From a bacterium (GTDB taxonomy: Bacteria; Auribacterota; JABMQX01), in NCBI GenBank assembly GCA_030691545.1, contig JAUYEE010000302.1, forward strand, positions 1 to 39,115: a DNA stretch of 39,115 nucleotides, in the 5' to 3' direction. The notes beneath the pieces were generated by a model, which was not told the origin of the DNA, did not search any database, and saw only the letters and a program-made list of their open reading frames with translations. Of the stretch, positions 1 to 8,643 are shown piece after piece. The stretch's first letter is position 1. Each line of letters opens with the position of its first letter. Both the position numbers and the translations under genes were made by a program.

Positions 1-1525
1 AACTCGACTGGCCGGGAGGGGTGGCTTCGTCGGACAGAATGCTCGCGTCGAACTGCTGCGGCAACCAGTGCCAGTCCTTGTCCACGCCTTCGACGCGATA
101 GGCGAAGTGGAGTCGCTCGTAATCAATCTCGACGCGCAGATGCACAGGCCGGCCGGCGGGAATCCCGACGGGCGGCGTGAAGGCGTCGGTCTGCAGCGAG
201 TCGGGCAGGCAAGACATCACGCGCAGATGTTTGCCGAGCGTTTCGTCGCGCGAGAGATAGAGGTAATGAAACTTCGCGCCGTTGTAGTAACAGACGAGGC
301 CTGCGCTCTGCTGAAAATGTTCCGGCTCGAACTCAACGACCGTCGCGGCGCTGATGCAATGCGCTTGCTGCCGCCGGGCGACGAGTGATTGCCTGAACAA
401 GCCGCCGAGGGTTTCGCGGCCAAAGAGTCGCAGGAACCCGGGACGCGCGGTGAGGCTGAAAATCTCTTCGGGCCACGGCGTGCGCAGCCACTGGAAATCA
501 ATTGGCAGTTGCGATGTGTTGAAATCTTCGCGAGTCGGCTGCGGCGGAAACTTGTGCTCGGGCAACCCGGGCGGGGGTGTTTCGAGCGATGGAATTCCCT
601 GTCCGTCCAAGGTGCGCAGCCAGTCATCCTTTCCCCAAATCATTTTCTGAATCGCTGTCTCCCGACCAAGCGTGCAACGGCCACGATTGCGCAATGGCCT
701 GCCACAGAGATAGACCATGTAAGTCTCACCGTTTTGCGTTTCGACGAAATCCGCGTGGCCCGCGCGCTGCAATTCGACGTCCGGGCGATGGCGCGCGCTG
801 AGAATGTACGTGTCAGGATGCAGCTCGTACGGCCCGGTGATTTTTCGCGAGCGCGCCATCGTAACGGCGTGTCCCCAGCCGGTGCCGCCTTCCGCCGTGA
901 GCAGATAATACCAGCCGTTGCGTTTGTAGAGGTGCGGGGCCTCGGTAAAGCCGAGCGGCGTGCCTTTGAAAATATTTTGCCGTTCGCCAACCAGCTTGCG
1001 TTCCCTAACTGAATACTCCTGCAAAACGATGCCCGCGAAACGATTGTCTCCGGGCCGATGGTCCCACAGCATGTTCAAGAGGTATTTGCGGCCATCCTCG
1101 TCGTGGAACAGCGAAGGATCGAAGCCGCTGCTGTTGAGATAGACGGGATCGGACCAATCGCCGTCAATGCGTGGGCTGGTGACGAGGTAATTGTGAAAAT
1201 CGCGCAGCGAAGCGCCGCTTGCACCGCCGACGGTCGTGCGGCCAAAGCGCTTCACGTCCGTGTAGATCAGCCAGAACAAGCCGTCCGCGTAACTCAGGCA
1301 CGGCGCCCAGACGCCGCAGGAAGCGGGGTCGCCCAGCATGTTGAGCTGGCTGGCGCGATTGAGCGGGCGCGTGAGCAATCGCCAGTGGACGAGGTCGCGC
1401 GAATGATGAATCTGCACCCCAGGAAACCACTCGAAGGTCGAGGTGGCAATGTAGTAGTCGTCGCCAACGCGAACGATGGATGGGTCGGGATTGAAGCCGG
1501 GAAGGATGGGATTGCGAATGGTCAT
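1..1525 (-). CDS. GH43 beta-xylosidase / arabinofuranosidase, subfamily 11 type (3' end cut by window)
   Basis: This is probably an intracellular exo-enzyme that releases xylose (and possibly arabinose) from imported xylo-oligosaccharides. No signal peptide is seen: the protein begins MTIRNPILPGFNPDPS. The five-bladed propeller motifs are visible: general base D14 (FNPDPSIV), D136 (GFDPSLFHDEDG) and acid E195 (GFTEAPHLYKRNGWYYL). After about residue 320 a beta-sandwich domain typical of the XynB-like subfamily follows. The visible 508 codons fall just short of the usual 530 or so, so only the last residues lie outside the window. The start ATG at 1525 overlaps the stop of the upstream symporter gene (ATGA), a sign of translational coupling and of co-transcription from the promoter near 3270. 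Family assignment is firm; the exact preference for xylosides or arabinosides is inferred. Confidence 0.93.
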   Translation of the reverse strand, partial: MTIRNPILPGFNPDPSIVRVGDDYYIATSTFEWFPGVQIHHSRDLVHWRLLTRPLNRASQLNMLGDPASCGVWAPCLSYADGLFWLIYTDVKRFGRTTVGGASGASLRDFHNYLVTSPRIDGDWSDPVYLNSSGFDPSLFHDEDGRKYLLNMLWDHRPGDNRFAGIVLQEYSVRERKLVGERQNIFKGTPLGFTEAPHLYKRNGWYYLLTAEGGTGWGHAVTMARSRKITGPYELHPDTYILSARHRPDVELQRAGHADFVETQNGETYMVYLCGRPLRNRGRCTLGRETAIQKMIWGKDDWLRTLDGQGIPSLETPPPGLPEHKFPPQPTREDFNTSQLPIDFQWLRTPWPEEIFSLTARPGFLRLFGRETLGGLFRQSLVARRQQAHCISAATVVEFEPEHFQQSAGLVCYYNGAKFHYLYLSRDETLGKHLRVMSCLPDSLQTDAFTPPVGIPAGRPVHLRVEIDYERLHFAYRVEGVDKDWHWLPQQFDASILSDEATPPGQSS

Positions 1526-2940
1526 GCGGGCTTCACCTCAGGAGACGCGGCGGCGCGGCGGGCGGCCAGTTCCCGTTCGATTTCGTCCACACGCTTTTGG
1601 CTGAGCGGATAGATCAAGAGCGCACCGGCTTTGAGCAACGCAATGATTGCAGGCACGATAGAGAAGGCGAGTGTGATACCGAGCAACGCCGTGGCGGTTT
1701 GCGCGGCGTCACGCACAAAGCCGAAGCGATCCAGAAAGAACGGCAGCAGGAAGCCACCGACAACGATTCCGGTTTTGATCGAGAACAGCGACGCCGAATA
1801 AACCAGTCCCGTGGATCGGCGTCTGAATTTCCATTCGCCGTAATCGGCCACGTCGCCGTAGAGCGCCCAGGTAAGCGCCGAGGTTGGCCCCGCGCAGAAC
1901 TGAGCCAGCGCGTTGACGGCCAGCATGATTCCATAGCTGTCTTTGGGCAGGAAGTAGAAGACGCCAAAACAGAACGCCGTGATGGCGCTAAGCCCAGCGG
2001 CCCAGTACTTCTTGTCGATCCTGCGGGCGATCGAGCCGAGGCACGCGGTGCCGAGCACAAGGCCGAGCGAGCCCGTGGTGAGAAAGATCGTGCTGCGGTC
2101 GAGTCCAAGGAAAATCGGAGTGCCATCGTCGCCCACGACGTACTTGAAATAGAAAAGTGTGCTGCCCGCTCGCAGCGCAACGAACGTCGTGGAGAGGACC
2201 GACGCGATCAGCAGCAAGATCCAGGGCCGGTTGCGAAATAGTTCGCATAGCTCCTCGATGGCGTTGGTTTTTTGACCGGGCGGCGGCTTCACGCGTTCTT
2301 TAGTCGTCGCAAACGTGATCCAGAACAGGATCACCGACGCGACGGCGAAGATCGCCATGGTCGACCGGAAGCCGAGCATTTGGTCGTCGCCGCCGAGGTA
2401 CCTCACGAGGGGCCGGACGAACAGCGAGATGAGCAACGCCCCGCCAAACGCGCCCAGGAACCGGAAGCTCGACGCCACGGTGCGCGTACGCGACGACGGG
2501 CTGATCACACCCAGCAGTGACGAGTAGGGCACGTTGATAACCGTGTAGCTTATCAACATCAACGCATAGGTGATGTAAGCATAAACGAGCCTGCCGGTCG
2601 GGCCATAGTCCGGACCGGCGAACATCAGATAGCCGCAGATGCCGTAAGGGATCGCACCCCAGAGGAGATACGGACGAAATTTGCCCCAGCGGGACTTCGT
2701 GCGGTCGGCAATCAAGCCCATGACCGGATCGTTAAGGGCGTCGAAGAGGCGGATGATGGGATACATCCACAACAGCGCTGTGGCCGGGATACCCCAGACA
2801 TCTACGTAGTAGTAGGTGAGGAAAATGTTGAAGGTCTGAAAAAAGAAATTCGAGGCCGTGTCACCCAGGGCGTAACCGATGTATTCGCTCGTCTTGAGGC
2901 GGTCGCCGGCGGCGGGAGGTTGTGGAGTGGATGACTTCAT
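1522..2940 (-). CDS. GPH-family (MelB-like) oligosaccharide/xyloside:cation symporter
   Basis: A 472-residue integral membrane transporter of the glycoside-pentoside-hexuronide:cation symporter family, expected to have 12 membrane helices. The N-terminal pattern GDTASNFFFQTFNIFLTYYY and the block RLFDALNDPVMGLIADRTKSRWGKFRPYLL carry the two aspartates (RLFDALNDP) that bind the coupling cation in MelB relatives. The start at 2940 is chosen because AGGAGG lies seven bases upstream; the frame stays open to 3198, but that extension is hydrophilic and lacks family similarity. It overlaps the downstream GH43 gene by four bases, so uptake and intracellular cleavage of xylo- or arabino-oligosaccharides are probably made together. 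The substrate is inferred from this neighbour only. Confidence 0.93.
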   Translation of the reverse strand: MKSSTPQPPAAGDRLKTSEYIGYALGDTASNFFFQTFNIFLTYYYVDVWGIPATALLWMYPIIRLFDALNDPVMGLIADRTKSRWGKFRPYLLWGAIPYGICGYLMFAGPDYGPTGRLVYAYITYALMLISYTVINVPYSSLLGVISPSSRTRTVASSFRFLGAFGGALLISLFVRPLVRYLGGDDQMLGFRSTMAIFAVASVILFWITFATTKERVKPPPGQKTNAIEELCELFRNRPWILLLIASVLSTTFVALRAGSTLFYFKYVVGDDGTPIFLGLDRSTIFLTTGSLGLVLGTACLGSIARRIDKKYWAAGLSAITAFCFGVFYFLPKDSYGIMLAVNALAQFCAGPTSALTWALYGDVADYGEWKFRRRSTGLVYSASLFSIKTGIVVGGFLLPFFLDRFGFVRDAAQTATALLGITLAFSIVPAIIALLKAGALLIYPLSQKRVDEIERELAARRAAASPEVKPA

Positions 2941-3254
2941 GGATGCGCCTCCTGACGATGGAGGGCGAGTTGCACCGAAGCAATGGCAGCATTGCGCTGC
3001 ACCGCCGCGCTGGCGACGGCGAGTGTGCTGCGCGTGAGAAAATTGACGATCGAACCCGGTATGTCCGGCATGCGGTCGCTCCAAATGGCAGGGGGGCCTG
3101 ATCTGCCCCCTTTCTTTAGTCCAGTGTCCGTGAGAGGATTCCACAGTCCTGTACCTCATCGGGCACTGGCGTAGGCGGCCTGATACAGCCGACCTCACGA
3201 CACAGTCGGGAAAAGCCCACCGGTGTCACTCAGACTGCTGTGCGGCCGGTAGTG
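2941..3254 (-). promoter_or_regulatory. Long untranslated leader of the symporter-GH43 operon, with GC hairpin
   Basis: About 310 bases lie between the predicted transcription start and the symporter start codon. No recognisable coding signal was found. A stem GGGGGC / GCCCCC with a seven-base loop lies at 3092-3110. On the plus strand this stem is followed by TTTCTTTA and so resembles a terminator in the antisense direction; on the sense strand it has no U-tract and could only be a structured leader element. No known riboswitch was recognised. Confidence 0.35.
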
Positions 3255-3282
3255 ATCGTAGTCCATCCGCAATCGCTGTCAA
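3255..3282 (-). promoter_or_regulatory. Predicted sigma70-type promoter for the symporter-GH43 operon
   Basis: Read on the minus strand, a perfect -35 box TTGACA (3282-3277) is separated by 16 bases from TACGAT (3260-3255), which matches four of six -10 positions including the key first two and last bases. It lies between the methyltransferase stop and the symporter start, in the correct direction. Confidence 0.55.
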
Positions 3283-3328
3283 GAGGATTCTCTCGAACAG
3301 AAGGCTGCGGGACTTCGCGAGAGGAGTC

Positions 3329-4114
3329 TCAGCGACGTCGCATTACGAAGAACACACTGCCATAGTAGGCAGAGTACCGGCGGTAGATGTCGATCTCCTT
3401 CTGAACGGATTCGATCATAGACAGATTCTCCGCGTTCCCCGCATGCCGCTTTCGGAGCAAGCGCAGACGCTCTTCGACCGGATGGTAGTAGGATGTCCAC
3501 GAAGCCGATTCCGGCACAGTGAAGTGGCCGAGAAGCTCGTAGTCGGAGGTTCGTGTGGCAGACAGAGCCGCCTCAACATCGGTCATCGCCGGGTACACTT
3601 CAGAGAAGAACTGCCGACAGTCCGCCGGCGGGTCGGGCCGCAACCAACAGAGTTCGCTGACGGCCAGTCCTCCGCCCGGGGTCAGGAGAGAATGGCAGGC
3701 CGCCAAGCCATCGCGGAAACCCATGATGAAAAGGGCGCCTTCCGACCAAATCAGGTCAAAGGGACCGTCGTCCGGCGTCAGGGTACGCATGTCCTTCAGC
3801 ACAACCTGAATTCTCCCGGAAAGACCGGCGGCTTCCGCACGACGGCGTAACTCATCCAGGTAGGCTCGATGGTTGTCCAAAGCCAGAATCGGCCCTTTCG
3901 TGTACCGTGCCAGCGAGAGGGTCTGCCCGCCGCATCCGCATCCGAGGTCCAGTATCCGCCTGAAGCGGAGAGCGGTCTCCCCCTCCTTTTCAGACCCCGC
4001 GGGACGGAACATGTTCAGCGCTCTGAGGGTTGAAGCCTCGTCCCCAGGGTTCAGGCGGGATAAAGATGGGTCGAATATCTCGTAGAAAATCTCCGGCAGT
4101 TCATTTGAGTCCAT
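3329..4114 (-). CDS. Class I SAM-dependent methyltransferase
   Basis: A 261-residue soluble protein with the Rossmann-type S-adenosylmethionine pocket: motif I ILDLGCGCGGQTLSLA at residues 54-69, an acidic end to strand 2 (ILALDNHRAYL), motif II-like VVLKDMRTLTPDDGPFDLIWSEGALFIMGF, and a post-motif LTPGGGLAVSELCW. The substrate cannot be told from sequence; similar small methyltransferases act on small molecules. No strong ribosome binding site precedes the ATG at 4114. The gene is unrelated in theme to the hydrolases on both sides and may be a cargo gene caught between the two carbohydrate units. Confidence 0.85.
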   Translation of the reverse strand: MDSNELPEIFYEIFDPSLSRLNPGDEASTLRALNMFRPAGSEKEGETALRFRRILDLGCGCGGQTLSLARYTKGPILALDNHRAYLDELRRRAEAAGLSGRIQVVLKDMRTLTPDDGPFDLIWSEGALFIMGFRDGLAACHSLLTPGGGLAVSELCWLRPDPPADCRQFFSEVYPAMTDVEAALSATRTSDYELLGHFTVPESASWTSYYHPVEERLRLLRKRHAGNAENLSMIESVQKEIDIYRRYSAYYGSVFFVMRRR

Positions 4115-4183
4115 TGTCTTTGTCTGCGGTACATTTCGTCGCGGGCGGTACCTGTATCGGCGCCGCTTCGCGCAGTTTGCCCG

Positions 4184-4203
4184 TTGGTTAAAAAGATAAC
4201 CAA
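4184..4203 (-). other. 7-bp dyad with A/T-rich loop between remnant and methyltransferase
   Basis: TTGGTTA (4184-4190) and TAACCAA (4197-4203) form a perfect inverted repeat around AAAAGA. It lies just after the stop codon of the GH62 remnant and upstream of the methyltransferase. It could be a weak terminator stem or an operator-like dyad; no U-tract follows on the minus strand, so a true intrinsic terminator is doubtful. Confidence 0.3.
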
Positions 4204-4206
4204 TTC

Positions 4207-4406
4207 CTACTTCTTCGAACGGTCCAATGTCAAGAGACCGAGTCGGTAGGGCAACTGGTCGTAGCGCCTGGTAATTGCCGGATCACGACCCTGGTAAAGG
4301 AGTTGGAGGTTGGTCGGGTCAATGGTCAGCGTTTCATCTTATCCGTCGCGAATCAGCTCTCCATGGCTGATGTCCCTTGTCCAGGGCGTCACGCCATCTT
4401 CGAAGG
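4207..4406 (-). pseudogene. 3' fragment of a GH62 gene with an internal stop codon
   Basis: These 200 bases align without gaps to the last 200 bases of the intact GH62 gene (6897-7096), at roughly 88 percent identity by eye. The remnant encodes the same C-terminal stretch (FEDGVTPWTRDISHGELI, then [31 protein letters not shown]). A TAT tyrosine codon of the intact copy has become TAA, so the frame is broken after RDG. Homology stops sharply at 4406/7096, within the FED codons. Many differences are at third codon positions, so the parent gene was probably a functional paralogue before it was lost. No GH62 catalytic residues remain. Confidence 0.88.
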
Positions 4407-4453
4407 GTCCCAGATGCCGGAATGAGAAAGAGCTGCTTGGCACTGGTAATCCC

Positions 4454-6886
4454 CTAGTTGAAAGGAAGAACGTCCGGAACACCCGGTTTGAGCAGACGCA
4501 CGTCATAAAGCCCTCCGGCAAGCCGCCGTTTCACGGTGAACCGGACCGTGAGTCGACCGTTTCCAGCGGTTTGAAGGATCTCGGAGGGAATCGGATAGCG
4601 TTTCTCAATGAAGTGGTTCGGTTCTTCGCCGGTCAGCCTCTGCGTGGCGATCACCGTCCCGTTAACCAGGATGTCGAATTCCCGGCCACGATCGTCACCG
4701 GAATACGTGACAGCCAGAATGACTTCCCTGGCACCCCGCGGGTCGAGGGTGTATTGAATCCAGGCACCGTGGCGCCAGCGTCGACCGTTGTGAATGCCCG
4801 ATTCCATGCCTTCGCCTTTGAGGTCATGCTCCACCTCGGGCTGCTGCTCGCCCACGGCGATCGAGTCGAGGGTTGCGGCCTCGCGCGCTGTGCGGGCACG
4901 CTCCTCGGCGGCGAGTTTTTCCTTTTTCGCCGCAATCTGTTCGGCGTTTGCGAGTTGCCAGTACATCTGATAGCGTCGTTCGTGCAGTCTGAAGAACGGC
5001 ACCAGCGGCAAGCCCTTGGGCTCGGCCGGCTCGATCACATCCATGATACGGAAGTGCAGAGGCCCTGCGGAACGATCAGGTACCACATGTTTGAGCAACT
5101 CCTCTTCCGTTGTGAGCAGGGCCGGAACCTTGTCGAGCGGAATCATCGGACCATGCGCCACGTGCGCCATGCGCCCCTCGTTGGCAAACAAACCGTCCAT
5201 ATTGTCAGTGCCGTCGGGCTTGGCCAGCACGATCGGGCCGTGCAGGATGGCCACCCAATCGGAGCCGTCGGGCAGACGCTCCACTTGCGTGTGCATCGGA
5301 AGTTCCACGTCAACCGTATCGCCGTTCTTCCATTCCCGTCGAATCGCGGCGTAGGAAGACGAAGTCGACTCGACATCAACGGAACGGCCGTTGACCTTGA
5401 CCGCGAAATCGCCCGCATCGACCCAGGCAGGATGGCGGATATTCAGCGTGAAGGTGGTCGGTTTCTCGAGTTGAAGGCGAAGCTGCGTACGCGCCTCATC
5501 CGGGAAGGTCGTCTCCTGTTTCAGAACCATTCCGCTATCAGGCACCGAGAGTTCCGAGGGGATAAAGAGATTCACATACAACCCGTCCTTGGCCCGGGCA
5601 TAGATGAACTCCCCGTATCGTCCGGGATTCTCCATTCCCGTACCCACGCAGCACCAGAAGGCCTGCTCAGGCTGGGAATACACCCGGTAATGGTCCGGAC
5701 GGATCGAGGTGAAATAGACGTATCCGGGCCGCTTCGGATTGATGGATGCCAGGATATGATTGTAAAGCGCACGCTCGTAAAAGTCGGCATAAGCGGCCTT
5801 CGGTTCCGTCGTGAAAAGCTCTTTGGTAAGCCTGAGCATGTTGTAGGTATTGCAGGTCTCCGGTCCCTCCCGGTGCCCGATCATGCGGCTGAAGTCCTTG
5901 GGATTATTGAAATGCTCACTGACGCTATTGCCGCCAAAGGCCACACTACGGTTCTGCGTGACGGTTTCCCAGAAGAACTCGGCACCGGTGTGCAACTGTT
6001 CATCGTCGACCAAGGCCGCAATGCGCTCCATGCCGGTGATCTTGGGAATCTGGGTGTTGGCGTGCAGGCCGGTGAGCCTGTCTTGGTGATTCTCCAGAGG
6101 CTCGAAAACGGCCCGGTGGTTGAAGCGTTTGGCCAGCTCTATGTATTTCTTGTTTCCGGTGATCGCATAGATATCGGCCAGCACCTCGTTCATGCCGCCG
6201 TATTCCGTACGGATCATACGCTGCATCTGTGCGTCGGTGAGGCCGGACGTGACCTTTTCGCACCAGTCTCCGTAGCGAACGAGCAGGTCACGAGCCTTCT
6301 CGTTGCCTCCGTGGAGGTAGGCGTCCCGAAGCCCGGCATACATCTTGTGGAGGTTATACCAGGGGGCCCATTTGCTCCGCATGAGCTCGACACGCCCCTC
6401 AGCGACACGCCTCCAATAATCTCTGCTCCCCGGGATACCCCCGAGGTAACCGTTGCCGTTGGCCTTTTGGATTTGCGTGAGTTCGTCGATCATGTAATCG
6501 AGGCGACGATGAAACTCTCCGTCCGGATCAGCACCCGATGTCATCATCAGTGAAAGCGCCGAAAGGTAGTGTCCGGCGGTATGTCCGTCGAGTCCGCCGC
6601 TCTCCCAGTTGCCGTAAGGGCGTGCCTTGGGCTCCAGCCCCGCTTCACGCCGGAACGGCGCAAGCAACCGGTCGGGATCATGAGCCAGGAGATATTGACG
6701 ATTAGTCTTAACCGCCTCGGAAAAAGGACTCTCAAGCAACCTTATGTCTCTTAACGGGAAAAGTTTTACCGGCTGCTCCGGCGTCACTGCAACCTTGGAA
6801 ACAGCAGCGAAAACGGAAACGGCCATCGTAACGGTCAAAAAAACCGCTATATTCATTTTCGAGGTATAGGCTTTCATTGGAATCAT
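4454..6886 (-). CDS. GH127 beta-L-arabinofuranosidase-like enzyme (DUF1680)
   Basis: A secreted or periplasmic 810-residue enzyme predicted to remove beta-L-arabinofuranosyl units from plant glycans. The start at 6886 is preceded by AGGA overlapping the end of the GH62 gene; a second ATG at 6877 is possible. A hydrophobic signal segment spans about residues 11-28. The (alpha/alpha)6 barrel follows, with the family's metal-binding catalytic group visible: E343 and C345 (GPETCNTYNM) and the pair C412-C413 (FWCCVGTGMEN), matching the Glu-3Cys zinc site described for the bifidobacterial member HypBA1, in which one Cys is the nucleophile. Beta-sandwich domains and an extra C-terminal module (about 690-800, WIQYTL, FDILVNGTVIA) follow. 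Only ten bases separate it from GH62, so it is last in the operon. It is flanked by 200-bp direct repeats of the GH62 3' end. Confidence 0.92.
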   Translation of the reverse strand: MIPMKAYTSKMNIAVFLTVTMAVSVFAAVSKVAVTPEQPVKLFPLRDIRLLESPFSEAVKTNRQYLLAHDPDRLLAPFRREAGLEPKARPYGNWESGGLDGHTAGHYLSALSLMMTSGADPDGEFHRRLDYMIDELTQIQKANGNGYLGGIPGSRDYWRRVAEGRVELMRSKWAPWYNLHKMYAGLRDAYLHGGNEKARDLLVRYGDWCEKVTSGLTDAQMQRMIRTEYGGMNEVLADIYAITGNKKYIELAKRFNHRAVFEPLENHQDRLTGLHANTQIPKITGMERIAALVDDEQLHTGAEFFWETVTQNRSVAFGGNSVSEHFNNPKDFSRMIGHREGPETCNTYNMLRLTKELFTTEPKAAYADFYERALYNHILASINPKRPGYVYFTSIRPDHYRVYSQPEQAFWCCVGTGMENPGRYGEFIYARAKDGLYVNLFIPSELSVPDSGMVLKQETTFPDEARTQLRLQLEKPTTFTLNIRHPAWVDAGDFAVKVNGRSVDVESTSSSYAAIRREWKNGDTVDVELPMHTQVERLPDGSDWVAILHGPIVLAKPDGTDNMDGLFANEGRMAHVAHGPMIPLDKVPALLTTEEELLKHVVPDRSAGPLHFRIMDVIEPAEPKGLPLVPFFRLHERRYQMYWQLANAEQIAAKKEKLAAEERARTAREAATLDSIAVGEQQPEVEHDLKGEGMESGIHNGRRWRHGAWIQYTLDPRGAREVILAVTYSGDDRGREFDILVNGTVIATQRLTGEEPNHFIEKRYPIPSEILQTAGNGRLTVRFTVKRRLAGGLYDVRLLKPGVPDVLPFN

Positions 6887-6896
6887 GGGATTAGTC

Positions 6897-8582
6897 CTAC
6901 TTGCTGGAACGATCCACCGTCAGCAGACCAAGTCGATAGGGCAACTGGTCGTAGCGCCTGTTAATCGCCGGATCGCGACCTTGATAAAGGAGTTGGAGGT
7001 TGTCGGGGTCGATGGTCAGTGTTTCGTCATATCCGTCGCGAATCAGCTCTCCGTGGCTGATGTCCCTTGTCCAGGGCGTCACGCCATCTTCGAAGGTGAC
7101 GTTGTTGATCCCTGCAAAGGGCTTCTGGAACGTGTTGGCATCTGGAACGGGCGTCCATTCGCCGTCGAGGCGGTCGGATGTCCAGGCGCGGTAGTACCGT
7201 GCTGGGCCAATGGCCTCGACCAGTGTCAGATACGTGCCGGTGCCCTTGATCTTGTAGGTCATGCTCCCCTCGAAAACGTCATTTCGTGGGCCTTCGATGG
7301 CAACCTCCGGATCGCTCATGCCCTTGGGAAAGTCCTCGATTCTGGTCCGGCTGCGATACACGCGGCCGTTATCGCCGGTGAAAAACAGGTAGGCATGCGT
7401 GTCGTCGCAGATCATCCAGTAGTCGATCCAGAGCCGCGGCGCGCTGGCCGGCTTAGTATCAAAGAAGTTCTCCGGCTTGGTCCAGGTTTCCGGCTTTGAG
7501 ACGTCATCGGCCGTTGAATACTGCGGGGGCTGGGATTGGTAAATCAGGTACCACTTCTTGTGCGGGCGGAAGTAGAAGACTTGCGGGGCGCAGTGATAGC
7601 CTCGCAGGTTCGGATTGTTGTCAGCGTAGTAGGGCTTGGCATCAGCGGCCTCCGCCCAATCCGCAAAACTGAGATAGACCATGCTCCAATTGCCTTGAGT
7701 ATTGGCGGTGGTCGCATAGAGGTGCCATTTGTTGTTGTAACGGACAATCGTTGGGTCTTTGACGGACACGATGTTGTGCGTTGTATCAGACACCGGATTG
7801 ATCAGCACACCTGTAGATTTCCACTGTAGCGGTGTGGCGAAGGGCAGCGTGGTAGCGTCCACACGTACCGTTGGCGGCGTAGCGGGCTGGGTCCGGGTGG
7901 CGTCACCCACGCTGACGGAGAACCCCTTCACCGGTTTGTCCTCCTTGTCGAGGAACCGCGCGCAAAAGTCGGTGGCTCCGCCGGCGTTGACGACGGCACA
8001 GCGCACGACGTTGGGCCCCTTGTTGAGCGTGAGGCGTTTTGAGACGCCATCGTCGATGACGGTCTGGCGCTCGCCGTAGATGCCGGTGACTTCCTTGCCG
8101 TTGACCCACCAGACGGAGGCCGCGTTGGAGCCGATGGCCAGGCGCACGCCGGGCATCTCCTGCGGGCAATTGACGATAGTAACGGCCCAAAACAGGACGT
8201 TGGAGGTCGGCTTGCCGAGACCATAGGCGAAGTAATAGAGATTGACGTTGTAGTCGTTCGTTTCGACGGCATGCCATGTGAGTTCCGTGTCGCCGACCGT
8301 CACCTTGTCGCCGTCATGCGGAATCACGGTGAACTGGTTGGGGAAATACTCTCTTTTGACAGCCGCCTGGACGACGCTGTCGGTGAGTCCGTTGGCGGGG
8401 ATCGGCTCGAGGATGAGCCAGCGCTGTATGAAGCCGTTGGCATCGGGAGATCTTTCGGCGGAGGTGGGACGCGTGAGGTAAGGCGCCATGTCGCGAGCCG
8501 CGTTGCCGGATGCGGCGGCCAAAAACGCCGAGCCGGCCAGGATAACGAGTGCCGACACGCGGATGTTGCGGAGCGTAATCAT
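6897..8582 (-). CDS. GH62 alpha-L-arabinofuranosidase with extra N-terminal domain
   Basis: A secreted arabinoxylan arabinofuranohydrolase (561 residues). A signal peptide covers about residues 1-29. Residues 250-560 are a clear GH62 propeller: base D276 (SVKDPTIVRY), D387 (LWIDYWMICDDTHAYLFF) and acid E438 (NDVFEGSMTYKI), plus the family-typical GYHCAPQVFYFRPHKKWYLI and [12 protein letters not shown]62 normally cuts single arabinose side chains from xylan. Residues 45-230 form an additional beta-rich domain (VWWVNGKEV, NVVRCAVVNAGG) resembling a galactose-binding-like fold, whose exact family I do not recognise. AGGA lies six bases before the ATG. The last 200 bases recur as a pseudogene at 4207-4406. 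Confidence 0.93.
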   Translation of the reverse strand: MITLRNIRVSALVILAGSAFLAAASGNAARDMAPYLTRPTSAERSPDANGFIQRWLILEPIPANGLTDSVVQAAVKREYFPNQFTVIPHDGDKVTVGDTELTWHAVETNDYNVNLYYFAYGLGKPTSNVLFWAVTIVNCPQEMPGVRLAIGSNAASVWWVNGKEVTGIYGERQTVIDDGVSKRLTLNKGPNVVRCAVVNAGGATDFCARFLDKEDKPVKGFSVSVGDATRTQPATPPTVRVDATTLPFATPLQWKSTGVLINPVSDTTHNIVSVKDPTIVRYNNKWHLYATTANTQGNWSMVYLSFADWAEAADAKPYYADNNPNLRGYHCAPQVFYFRPHKKWYLIYQSQPPQYSTADDVSKPETWTKPENFFDTKPASAPRLWIDYWMICDDTHAYLFFTGDNGRVYRSRTRIEDFPKGMSDPEVAIEGPRNDVFEGSMTYKIKGTGTYLTLVEAIGPARYYRAWTSDRLDGEWTPVPDANTFQKPFAGINNVTFEDGVTPWTRDISHGELIRDGYDETLTIDPDNLQLLYQGRDPAINRRYDQLPYRLGLLTVDRSSK

Positions 8583-8643
8583 GGGAGGTCCTTTTCTGGA
8601 TTGTAGATTTCTGAATTATTGATTTCCAATTTTCGATTCATTG

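Noticed and set aside
3092..3118. Intrinsic terminator on the plus strand
   Set aside because: The stem plus T-rich run looks like one, but no plus-strand gene ends upstream of it, so it is kept only as a leader hairpin.
2941..3198. N-terminal extension of the symporter to 3198
   Set aside because: The extension is polar and Arg/His-rich without similarity to GPH transporters, and a good AGGAGG sits just ahead of the ATG at 2940.
4310..6553. 747-codon open frame on the plus strand opposite GH127
   Set aside because: It is antisense to a gene with full family conservation; its translation shows no recognisable family and results from GC-rich codon use. The same applies to long antisense frames at 9043-10158, 22950-24389 and 26961-27761.
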